Shown here in pieces: positions 23,165 to 34,500 of a DNA stretch of 64,000 nucleotides. The notes under the pieces are model-generated. The model was not told the DNA's origin. It searched no databases and was given only the letters and a program-made list of their open reading frames with translations. A program made the translations under genes and the position numbers. Positions within the stretch are counted from its first letter, which is position 1; every line of letters begins with the position of its first letter. Source of the stretch: Lingula anatina (lineage: Eukaryota > Brachiopoda > Lingulata > Lingulida > Lingulidae); NCBI RefSeq assembly GCF_001039355.2, contig NW_019775504.1:245199-309198 (forward strand), given 5' to 3'.

Positions 23165-24200
23165 AAGGCGCATTTTTATACAGTACGTATAGATTCCACA
23201 GAATGAAGTAAGATTTATCTCAACTTTGGCTTCCAATGTACTTTTCATCGTCATGGTAGAACTACCTAAAAATACTTAAAGCACTTATTTCTTTCCTTGC
23301 CTCATACTACTAACTCTAGCAATCTGGCATGGTTGATAATTGAAATCCTCAAGAAAAATACGAGCAGCATATGGAAGGCTTAAATATTCATGCACACGTA
23401 CCACAACCTCGTCACAACCACGTCGCAACCGCTTCGCAACTAACACAATCTTTCGCCGTGCACCGATCTTGCTTATCATCTGACGATTTTAAAAGATTCA
23501 ACATTAATCTCAACCATATCTCACGGATACAAATTTTTGCTAAGGAGTGAGAGAACAAGGGTGTGAAAATACCGAGAGAATTAAGCCAGATATTTAACAG
23601 TAAACGTGTATTCTTGACAATAATATATAGGGTTCAGAGAAACGCTTAGTTTTGTATAACTGCACTCTTTAATCTGTCTTGGGTAAAGAGAACGGGCAAC
23701 GCCGAAGCTAGGCCAGTGGCCTCTTTTGTGTCTGACATTGCACCTTCTAACCAGTCAAGAATCAAAGTTTTAATCACTTTTTTTAACTTTTGACAAATAT
23801 AAGAGCGGTTTTCTTTTCTTCCAAATGGTGAGTAAATTGTATTGATGTCAAATTAAAGGTTAACATTTTACGCAGATTTTGACTTGTGTACTTTGACAAA
23901 TGGCAACTACGGTTTTTTTATATTTATCTTGTTTTTTCAAATGACCCATTTCAAGATGTACTATCAGCGTTTCAAAATGTCCCAAAGTGATATTTTCTTT
24001 GCCTACAAATCCTGCAAAGCTATCTTTCTCTGCCAATTCATTTTTTTTTTTGAAAAGGATAAAACCGACCGAAAATTATTTTTGAGAAAGTGAGCACTGG
24101 ACACCAGATATGTGGTGAAAGCGGAAGGTGTGAGGAGAATGTTGCTGTTCCTCCTGTTGTGCACCAGTTGACCTCCAGTAAGCACACATTTGATCACCTT

Positions 24201-24233
24201 GACAGGTGTGACAGGTGTGACAGGTGTGACAGG
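24201..24233 (+). repeat. 9-bp tandem array GACAGGTGT with E-box/T-box-like cores
   Basis: Three full units and a partial one. Each junction reads CAGGTGTGA, which matches both the E-box CAGGTG and a T-box half-site AGGTGTGA. Simple slippage is the default explanation. Confidence 0.8.
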
Positions 24234-27200
24234 AATGGTAGTCCTAGGAATGGAAGCCCGGGCTCCCATATGATTACTACAGGTTAGTGTTAGTTGGAAT
24301 ATTGGGGTTAGTGTATAGGACAAATATCACATGTAAGGGGGGGGGGGGCGGACTACGGCTCCTAGCTGACTACCATTAGCCTACTGTCACATCAGCTGTA
24401 AAATATTACAACACATAATCCTATAACGCACGGCACATAAGGCGATTACATTAAAATTTTTAAAAAGAACGTGCATCTTTGCGTTAAGATAGACAAACTT
24501 GGTATTCTGATGCCATTTTAAAATGTTTTAAATTTGCTTGGAGAGAACCTAGCTGGAATAGGTGCATACTAAGTAAGATTTTTGTGTGTTGAGTGGAGGT
24601 GGGGGGAGGGGGGGTGCGGGAGGGGGAAGCATTACCTAAGCTCCTCTTGTCCTTAACACCTACGCCTGTGCATATAAAAGACCAGTTTTTGACACTTGAA
24701 AAGAATGCGGTGAGTGGGTCAGTCAACACGTGAAACTGAAGCACGTGTAGCACGTGTTTACCTTAACGCCACTGGTAAAGTGCAACTCGGTCACCGTGGT
24801 ACGTGAAAGTCTAGGAGCAGGGGAATCCAACATCAGAAAGGTTTATTAATAATTTAACTGAAAAAAATAATAAAAACTTAAGAAATAACTACTGCTTGAT
24901 TGATAACTTACCAAATGAATGGTGTAAAACAATAGATAAAGAGATAACTTATTCAGTAGGTTAATTAATTAATGAATATAAATAAACAAATAAACTAATA
25001 TCTCAGAAAATAAAAAGGTAATTTATAAATCAGTTTGAAAATAGATGCAAATAGATGCTCAGCAGATAATCGAAGGCTGTTCTACTGGAACATGCATCTC
25101 AGTCAATATCTACACGGATTCCAGATTCCAGACTCCAGACAGTTAGTTACATGTTTTCGCGACAAATCTAATTTTCCTCGATAAAATAATAATTTATCCG
25201 GCTGGCAAATCATTGCTCGACCCGTCTGTGCACTTGGGGGCGATTCTTTAAGTACCTCAGTTCTGAAACTAATCAAGAATTATTTAGACCGCCATTTCTC
25301 CTTGACATTTCTGAAGCAAGCCTTGACATAGCGTACCTGGCGTACTTTTCGTTCTTATTGCCTACGTTGTGAGAGAAAACCAACTTTGCAGGATATTTAG
25401 GCTTAAAAATGGCTTTGGGACGTTTTCAAATGCATGTAGACTACATATTACATGGAGGCCTTCGCCTTCGCCCACGCTGTGATTCACGTGAACGATCTAT
25501 TAAGGCGAAGGCCAGGAAGTCTTTCTAATCTTAACCACAAAAAAATATATATAGACCAGCGAGTAGCGCACCAGGTGACATTACCTGTCTGGCCAAATAG
25601 ATTAAACACCTTTATGAAAACCTCAGAATACATTAACGCGATTTCTTGAAAGAAATGATTTCAGAATAGTATGTGGTGATCTAAGCCCCATATAAACTTC
25701 TGTCTGTGAAAAAATAGATGGTAAAAAGGACCATATTTTCAATATATTTAAACAACCCTAGTGGAGCTGACTACGTTATTTTAGTGCACAAATGCAGGCA
25801 CTCAAACAGACACGTGCGAGCACACATATCGGGAGTATAAAAACTTAAATTAAACTTAAATTAAAATTTAGGGTTTTAGGAACAGTGTATTCAATATATT
25901 TCCACACATAAGGGTAGGGATTTGACGGTGGTCGGGCCTCAAAGTAATGTACAAGTTAGTCTGTCAAAATAGGTTTAGTACGTTAGGTGATTTACCAGAA
26001 TAAAAAACAGCATATTTTGAATTTGTTCAGCAAAATTATATTGCAAAACATATTTAAGTAACATAAAAGAAGTACAAAATTACCGTAGCGGGTCAGAAAA
26101 ATATAGGGGTTGATGAGAATATCGAGCTTGCCGAATACAAATTATATTCTAATTCGCTTACGCTTAAACGTATATAAATTATTTATCGTCTAATAACTCT
26201 CAACGAATAAAACCACTTCATCTTCAAACACCAAATCATTTATTTATAAATAGGAATGAGTCGATGTGCCTCTGCCTGTGTACAGACGATACAATATTAC
26301 ATACAAACGTTTGCTCCGTCACCAGTTACATTTCCCACATAGCCTAATTCCAATTCCGGTACAGCTCGTGCTTACATGAATCTGANCTACAAGTTGCACA
26401 CTGGTAAAATGTCATCAAACCAAAAGATACCTAAGTCATCATTTTTATCAAATTTGTGTTTTGAACTTCAAATAATTATTTTGTTGTCCCTTCTTAAAAT
26501 AAATTTGAGATAAGTTTAATTTATTTTAGCTGTTGTCAGTGGAAGGCATATCTGTGATGCATCCATTAATTTAGGCGATGTGTGTACGTGTAAATACACG
26601 AAGGACACGTTCATCTACATGGGGACTTTTGATACAAATTAAAATTTAAAAAAATCATCGTGATTATGTGTCACTTTTTTATTTCTTTCAAATTAACTGG
26701 AGCTTTTATGACTACGATATGCTGTGAATAATGCTGTCTTAAATATGAACCCCTCAACATAGAAACATTCGATATAAAAATATAAACGACTTTTTTAAAA
26801 TCCCAAATCTGTTGTCATCGACCACCTATCTGCACTTAACCTGCATTGTCTGCTGCAGAGGAACGTGAGATCTTTTCTGAATGACATTTTTTTCTAAAAA
26901 TATCCTGTGAGCTTATAACCTTTGAGTTTTGCAGACAGTGCGATAAAAGAACGGAATTTTTTCATTATGACGCACGCTGCCTTAATATTTACATGCCGTA
27001 CTGGCCTCTACCCGTCGCGTCACATTTTAGGTTCAGATAGCGGAGTTTTATAACAAAATAACGATATTTCGTAATCAATATGCCTTTTGCGATTAAAATA
27101 TATCCAGTAAGAAACAGTTACCTTAATCAGTTTTTGACTCATATGTCAAAATATGAAAGTACGTACTGAGAGGATAAATACATCAAATTTCAAAATTCAT

Positions 27201-28174
27201 CTAAAACGAGTTTCTGTGCAATGATAAAAGTCGTAAGCGAATTCAAACTCAACACTGATTTTAATGGGAAGTATATCTGAACCGCGACCAAATTTGCAAC
27301 ATTTATAAATCATAAAAATAATATTTCTTGCTACTGTAATTTTCTGCTTTGCCAGAATTTTTACCCATAAAGGACAAAAGTGGGGTGATAAAAAAAAAAA
27401 AACTACAGATATTCACGTACTGGCCATGGTTTAGTGGGAGAGGGGGGGGGGGCGAAGTTAATTGATTCTCTCGTACTATATATATATATATATGGCTGTA
27501 CCACCCTTCATCTTCGGTGAGCATCCTAGCATTTCTAAGGCAGACAGTTAATACAATACAATTGAGATAACTATTACTTTCTGATATTTCCTAGTTACTA
27601 TTAATATTTTATAGTTTATGGCCGAAGTTAGTAACAATATTATAAATTGAAAATATTTATGTACATAACATCAGTGAGTCTTTTTTATTGATCAGTTTTA
27701 TTAAATAAATTTGCCTGACGAACTGATCAACAAATTTAAACATTAGGACCTATTATGCACAATCAGCGTTATAATGCATTATATTGATTTTTCCAATTAT
27801 CATTCCCATTAAACTTATGTTATCTCTCCGCACTTCTGCCGCTGTAGTAAACACATATTTTACAAAATATAAATTAAATTAATTATGCAAATTTTGGTCT
27901 TAATACACGTATAAAGCGCTATTATTATTTTTAGAATTATTTACATTTTAGTGCAATATTTTAATTATTTAAAAATAACATATAAATTATTGGAAATACT
28001 GTTCCTCTTCAAAGTAATATGCGGAAAATATTGCTCATATTAAATGCCATTTCAAGAGAATAAAAAACAAATAAAATTCCGTCTAAATACGAAGCGCTAA
28101 CATAATTTAAATTCAGATACGGATTTTCCCGCAAGTCTGAGACCACATTTTTACTGGCAGTCAGTTTTTTCATC

Positions 28175-29776
28175 TTATAACGACGATCTTTGACAAAACC
28201 TTACTTTATAAGGCTTTGGAGTCATAGCCAAACCGAACTCTCCTTTCAGAGCTTCCTCATAATCTTCCCCCTCTTCTGGTAAAATATACGTCTTTTGTAA
28301 CAGTGCCGTGACCATTATGAAAAGTTCCTTCAGCGCCAAGGCATAACCCAAGCATTTACGTTTTCCAACAGAAAATGTCGTCGCGCGTTCTTTGAGTTCA
28401 TTATCAATGGTCGTCCGTCCAGCGGCGTCTGTCCGCAGAAAGCGTTCAGGTTTGAAAAGGTCCGGGTCAGTCCAGACGCTACTATCGTGACATACAGACC
28501 AGTAATTGATTAAGACCATTGTATCATCGGGGATATAGAATTCACCGAGGACCACCTCTCTGGTCGTAGCCCTGGGGAGACTCAGAGGCAAGACCGGTCG
28601 GAAACGAAGTACCTCGTGAATCATCGCCATGACGTAAGGCGTCTTGTCCATGTCGTCGGTGCGAGGCTCTCGCGATTTTCCGATCACGGAATCGATCTCT
28701 ATCTGCGCCTTCCGCTGAGCGTCCTGAAAGGCGACCAGACAGAGCGTCACCCAGTTGAGGGCGGTGGATGTTGTATGGAACCCAGCACCTACTATGTCAG
28801 ATAGTAAATTAAACACGTGGGCGTCAGCGAGCTTTTTTGTTCGTCTGGCGTCAGATGATGTTGTAACGTAATTGATTAAGACGTCCATAACGTCACGGGG
28901 AGGGGTTATATGCGACAGCGTCGGTGTGTAAGAAGTTAACCATCGTTCCTGCAACAGACGATGGCAGATACGAGGCAACATGTCAGCCATGGCTTTAAAC
29001 TTCCTCATTCGCTCCCGCATAAATGGTTCAAGCCACGGGAAAAAATCGGCTGGATTTCCAGCTTTGCAAAAATCAGTAAAATTTCTTACAGATTTTAACA
29101 TATTCATAAATTGTTCATCTAAATTTCCAGCTCGGCCACACCCAAAGACAAGCGCGAAAATCACCGAACTTACAGCAGTTAAAAAGTCAGACGCAGGGTC
29201 GTATGGTCTTTCTTCGTTTTTCAAAATGTTTTTCACCAAATTATCGGCTTGTTTACTTATCAGTTCCTCAAGATTTTGTTTGTCCTTCATAACAGCGTTT
29301 AAGGCACGGACTGCGATTTTTCTTTGGACGTCACTTACTCCATAGTCGCGGTTATTTGTCAGGGATGCCCCGTCACAGATACTACTGAAGCTAAGGAGGC
29401 TTGCCCGGCCGTCAAACTCTCCGCGTCTGTCTAGCAGAACGTGTCGCGTAGCAGCCAGCCCGTTCACCACAACGACAGTTTTGCTTCCCATGCGTATTCT
29501 ATAAATGTCTCCGTAATTCTCCCTCCATCTCGCTAACACCTGGTGAGGGTGAGAGCCCAGGTATGGCAGATGACCAAGAATCGGCCAGCCCCTCGGTCCG
29601 GGCGGCAATCGACGCTGTGTCCTGCGATCTTTGTTTCTGTCGCTCTTTGGAAAATGATCGAGAAAAAATTTAGCCAAAGACACACCGATGAAGACACAGG
29701 TAAAAACCATAAAAAAGTGAAGCAATGCCCCCCCGGCCTGCACACAGCCATCTGTGAAACTGTCCTTAGCGGCCAT
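28175..29776 (-). CDS. Cytochrome P450, clan 2 (CYP1/CYP17-like), intronless
   Basis: Membrane-bound microsomal monooxygenase of 533 residues in one uninterrupted frame. Features in order: N-terminal membrane anchor (about 16-41), proline hinge RRLPPGPRGWPILGHL (55-70), I-helix AGFHTTS (331-337), K-helix EVLR (388-391), PERF (443-446) and heme loop F468-x-x-G-x-R-x-C475-x-G. These give a complete P450 fold with the cysteine ligand intact. Two oddities: the usual acidic residue before the I-helix threonine is His334, and the C-helix position that normally carries Trp (W-x-x-x-R) appears to be Asp149. The substrate is unknown. The overall pattern is nearest to CYP1 and CYP17 relatives common in invertebrates. 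Lack of introns may mean retroposition or lineage-specific intron loss; no poly(A) relic is obvious. Confidence 0.94.
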   Translation of the reverse strand: MAAKDSFTDGCVQAGGALLHFFMVFTCVFIGVSLAKFFLDHFPKSDRNKDRRTQRRLPPGPRGWPILGHLPYLGSHPHQVLARWRENYGDIYRIRMGSKTVVVVNGLAATRHVLLDRRGEFDGRASLLSFSSICDGASLTNNRDYGVSDVQRKIAVRALNAVMKDKQNLEELISKQADNLVKNILKNEERPYDPASDFLTAVSSVIFALVFGCGRAGNLDEQFMNMLKSVRNFTDFCKAGNPADFFPWLEPFMRERMRKFKAMADMLPRICHRLLQERWLTSYTPTLSHITPPRDVMDVLINYVTTSSDARRTKKLADAHVFNLLSDIVGAGFHTTSTALNWVTLCLVAFQDAQRKAQIEIDSVIGKSREPRTDDMDKTPYVMAMIHEVLRFRPVLPLSLPRATTREVVLGEFYIPDDTMVLINYWSVCHDSSVWTDPDLFKPERFLRTDAAGRTTIDNELKERATTFSVGKRKCLGYALALKELFIMVTALLQKTYILPEEGEDYEEALKGEFGLAMTPKPYKVRFCQRSSL

Positions 29777-29940
29777 TTGAACTGGGCTTATTCTGACTCG
29801 TTTTACGGACGATGTCCAGCTATTTATTCAAAGCATTCCTCTGGTAACTGAACGCTTTAACTGCTTAAAGGTAAGAGTTACTTGATCTCTTTCGGGTTCA
29901 GAAGTTATCACTATTAAATAATGAAGAAATGAAATTACGT

Positions 29941-29947
29941 TTATATA
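29941..29947 (-). promoter_or_regulatory. Candidate TATA box of the P450 gene
   Basis: Read on the minus strand the sequence is CCTATATAAACG, 165 bp upstream of the P450 start codon. This predicts a leader of about 135 bases. Two GCGTG cores lie a little further upstream (near 29973 and 29990). Confidence 0.5.
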
Positions 29948-30638
29948 GGTGCTATCGCCCCCTCATTTACACGCATGATACCCCCGTGATGCGTGCCTTG
30001 ACATTTCACTGAGCGACCTGACATAAAGGAACAAAACCCGCACGATGAACTCGTTTTCGCTTTATTCACAACCTCCTTTATTACGAAAACGAGCTTTTCA
30101 GTTTTAACCATACCCGTTCCGTCAGAATTACGCGCTCTTTGTAATACAGTATAGTAAAACTAGAAGATTTGGCAGTCAGAGCAATGGTACTATGTGATGC
30201 TTGCGTCTCATTGGGAACATTCCAAACAAGGTAAAAATGGGGGTGAGCGTCAATAACCTCAGGCCGGATATCAAATAAAACCATTAGTGCAGCTTCACCT
30301 GATACATTTCTAGCACAACCGTGCTACAAAGAAAGTTTTTCTATCACTGTCTATGATACCAAATATAGACTTAAGATGTTTTTTCTTTAACCCTGAAATA
30401 GAAGTTTGAATGAGAAAAATACTTCCGTCTCCAAATTGGTAGATGGTTCTTTTATACAAGCCGCTGAGTCATTGTGATAAAAACATGGTGACCCAGGTGA
30501 GATATAAGGACAGGATAGTAGAGGTAGTTACTGGATGTCATAGCACTGCATATTAACTTGTTCACATTTTAACTGTAGGTCAACTTTCTCTCAAGGTTGA
30601 AATTTTGGTGAAGTAAAGAAAAAAGTGAAAAAAAAAAT

Positions 30639-31257
30639 GGGCAGATATATGAAATGAATAAAGAGATGGAATAAAATAAACAAAAGAATAAATCAATAAA
30701 CAGGTCAATAAATAGACCAATCAACTCATGAATAAATCAACACAAAGAAGATAGGTAGAGAAAAAAAAGAAAAGAAAAGAAACCAATCAAATTCGCTCGA
30801 CAAGAAAATTGGTGAATTTGACAAACGGGTCGTGAAAATTGCAAACACAGGAGAACTGACAGATAATTGCTAGTTATATATATAGCACATATGTGAGCTC
30901 TGTTAAAGTGCATGACCATCGTACTAGGTGTTATACATTGTTGCACATGGTTGAATCGTCCTCTTTAAGTTCATGTTGTCACGCGAGGCTCATGTGATCG
31001 CCGGAATGTCATGGCGACCTTTATGAAGCATTCGTCGCACTTTTCCTTCCGTTATTCCCAAATGTTATTCTAACGTTGGTGTAGTCAATGAAATAATATT
31101 TTAATAAACGTGTATGCTAATGTCAAATAACTGTGCTAGGGTGTTAGTGCTTTTGCACCCGTGACCAGTTGTGACAAGTACACATTCCACGTGGATTGGC
31201 TGGTCCAATTTTTGCTGATATATAATCACAACAACGCAGTAGTTAAATAAGTCTTCG

Positions 31258-31309
<52 letters not shown>

Positions 31310-33690
31310 TATGAGAGAAAAAATATGAGAGAAAAAATATGAAAAGAGAGAGAGAGAGAATATGAGAGAACAAATATGAGAGAGAAAATATGAAAAAATT
31401 ACAGAGAGAGAGAGGGAGAGAGAATATGAGAGAACAAATATGAGAGAGAAAATATGAAAAAATTACAGAGAGAGAGAGAGGGAGAGAGAATATGAGAGAA
31501 CAAATATGAGAGAGAAAATATGAAAAAATGAAAGAGAGAGGGGATAATATGAGAGAGAAAATATGAAAATATGAGAGAGAGAATATGAGAGAGAGAGAGA
31601 ATTTGGTTCTCTGTGGAAATATGTAAAATGTGTCTATAATATCTGCCACCCTGGTAGAGAGTACTAGTTCTAAGGTTGATCGTTTTACATCGTGCGGTAC
31701 GTGTGTCGACATTGAGACAATACGATACGAGGATTGCGGCTCCCTTACACAGTTCATGTCCTTTAGTTTGGACCAAGCGAAATCACTCCGGTTAATTAGC
31801 ATTGTCTAGCGCTGGGGCTCCGTTTACAAGGTTCTTTTAACTAATAGCCAGGCTATTATAATTTTTCTATCCCCCTGCCATCTATTAAACCAATTAAACA
31901 ATTAAAAAAAAGAAAGAAGGACAAATAAATAAAAGTAAAGATTAACTGAGACAACTAGATCGCTAATCTCTGAACATGCTTGTCCGGTGTCTTTGTGCCG
32001 ATTCAACCAACCTGTCCTCCTCCACTTTAGCCCATTTTAACGTACAGTTACACTGGCAAACAGGTGATACTTATATTTGCTTTTCAGTTTATCGTTGAAT
32101 GGTGCATTTAAAGTACTAAGAGCTGTAATTCTAAGATAGACGTGAGGACATGCATTGTATATATTGTGAGACGCGCATTTCCAACAACCGTGTTAAATAT
32201 TCATGACTGTGGTTGTGCCGAGTCCCTCACTTTTCGCGGTGTGTGGGACTCAAGGTTATTAACCCCGCCCCTCACCTTGTGGAGAATAATACACATAAGC
32301 TGTCCTTCACATTAAGAACTGTTCTATAAGGTCAGGGACTGCAGCATGACCTTGGTTGGTAGTTCAGGGTCGCAGTATTTGTCAGGTGTCTTACATAACC
32401 CATCTCACATCAACAAGGAAGGGATAACAACACGTGTCTAAATACAAGTGCACTGAATTTTGTAATCGTACCGTCTTTCATCCAGCCAGGTGGATACATG
32501 TGTTACAATGAAGAAACTATGTAATAAAGAAGTTTGCTGTATACACAACAGGGGGATTTTTTTTCTCAAATTGCGTGATGGGCCTCTACTGACTTTGATA
32601 GAATACCGTGGGGTATATTTTACTCAAAGGGACTTAAATCCGAGTTCGGTTCACGATTCTCGACTTGAGAGAAAAAGTAACTCAACACCACGGCTTAGTT
32701 ACAAAATCAAAACTGTTTATTCCCAGGACGTTGCTTGGTGTTATGCAAGACATCGGGGCGACAGACAGCGTGATTTTAAATTATCTTAATGTTAGATAAG
32801 AGCAAATAAAGTTAGATAAGAGCAATAACGATGCAAATACGAGCCTCGTGCTCATGCCCGCGACTCCATAGAAATCAACATTAAAATCAATTAACATGTC
32901 TGAGGAATGTTTTTGTGGTCTGCACAAAGTTTCTACCTTTTGATGTTATCTAAAGACATCCATGCCACACATTTTTGTCATCCACCCTACCCCGTCGCTT
33001 TTTTACTTTTCTGCCAACTGAAAATCACTTTGCCCCCTTCCACTTTTTTTTGTTCAAAGTTAAAAGAAAATCTTGGTAAGTCGTGTTCCACTCGCTGTCT
33101 GTATATTATAATGGCAAGTCACAGTGGAGGAATTGTGTTAGGTGAGCGGCCTGCTATGCTCCCCACTGGCTGTCAACATTTTGTGTTGGGGGATGGGTGC
33201 AAATTTCCAATGTTTGTCTATTTTTTCCCTTATTAACACGAAAAAAGCTATTCTGTAGAATTATTGTTTGGTAATCAGCATTATCTGATGATTGCCTAAC
33301 AATTTTATTTTACTGGCTTACTTGTCAGCGGGAACGAGGTCATAATGCGGAAGTTTATCGGTTTCTTTTGACTAGTTCCACAATATAAAGCTTACACATT
33401 CATTGTTATTGCATAGTGAATAACCAATCAACTGCCATCAGTTATCATCCAAAAAGAAAATTTTATTAACATATGATGTATTTGATATTTTTATTGGTTA
33501 GATACACAAAATAAACATATTTCAGTTATAAAGAAATTAGCATCTTATATCGGAACCAATTGGAAACCTGTCTAAGTGTCGTGTTGGCGAGTAATGTTGT
33601 TAAATGGGATGTTTGCGTCTGTCCAGGTGTTTTACTAACACCATTCCGCTGGTTAATTAAATTGTATTTATTATTATGAGCTGAAAACCA
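30639..33690. repeat. 3-kb direct duplication, copy A
   Basis: Begins GGGCAGATATATGAAATGAA and ends CTGAAAACCA immediately before the N at 33691. It matches copy B along its whole length with scattered substitutions and microsatellite length differences. No coding gene is recognised; the conserved short frame at 32490-32789 is explained by DNA identity. It probably represents the 5' flank of SLC35C2. Confidence 0.92.
31260..31600. repeat. GA-rich microsatellite with a 64-bp higher-order repeat
   Basis: A (GA)n run is followed by repeated units mixing GAGAGAGA with AATATGAGAGAACAAATATG and AAAATATGAAAAAATTACAG, seen about three times. Copy B has the matching region at 34310-34547 with a different structure. 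Confidence 0.85.
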
Positions 33691-33691
33691 N

Positions 33692-34436
33692 GGGCAGATA
33701 TATGAAATGAATAAAGAGATGAAGTAAAATAAACAAAAGAATAAATCAATAAACAGGTCAATAAATAGACGAATCAACTCATGAATAAATCAACACAAAG
33801 AAGATAGGTAGATAAATAAAAAAAGAAAAGAAACCAATCAAATTCGCTCGACAAGAAAATTGGTGAATTTGACAACGGGTCGTGAAAATTGCAAACACAG
33901 GAGAACTGACAGATAATTGCTAGTTATATAGCACATATGTGAGCTCTGTTAAAGTGCATGACCATCGTACTAGGTGTTATACATTGTTGCACATGGTTGA
34001 ATCGTCCTCTTTATTTTAAGTTCACGTTGTCACGCGAGGCTCATGTGATCGCCGGAATGTCATGGAGACCTTTATGAAGCATTCGTCGCACTTTTCCTTC
34101 CGTTATTCCCAAATGTTATTCTAACGTTGGTATAGTCAATGAAATAATATTTTAATAAGCGTGTGTGTTAATGTCAGTTAACTGTGCTAGGGTGTTAGTG
34201 CTTTTGCACCAGTGATCAGTTGTGACAAGTTCACATTCCACGTGGATTGGCTGGTCCAATTTTTGCTGATATATAATCACAACAATGCAGTAGTTAAATA
34301 AGTCTTCGTGAGAGAGAGAGAGAGAGAGAGAGGGATAATATGAGAGAAAAAATATGAGAGAAAAAATATGAAAAAATGAAAGAGAGAGAGAGAGAGAGAG
34401 AGAGGGGATAATATGAGAGAGAAAATATGAAAATGT

Positions 34437-34500
<64 letters not shown>

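Larger units (their letters stand above)
22915..28174. other. Intergenic spacer between sulfotransferase and P450
   Basis: I find no coding exon with homology or splice support. It contains the sulfotransferase 3' UTR, several poly(G) runs (24338, 24600, 27440), a TA run near 27478 and the N at 26386. AT content is very high from 26000 to 28170. The last few hundred bases should include the 3' UTR of the minus-strand P450. Confidence 0.6.

Noticed and set aside
31101-31802. 233-residue minus-strand open frame, with a shorter relative at 34152-34748
   Set aside because: Most of it is Ser-Leu and Ile-Phe-Ser repeats produced by reading the GA microsatellite; there is no domain, and the frame differs between the two copies.
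32490-32789. Open frame conserved in the second copy at 35483-35743
   Set aside because: The similarity is fully explained by the 3-kb DNA duplication or allelism; substitutions show no protein-level constraint and there is no known family.
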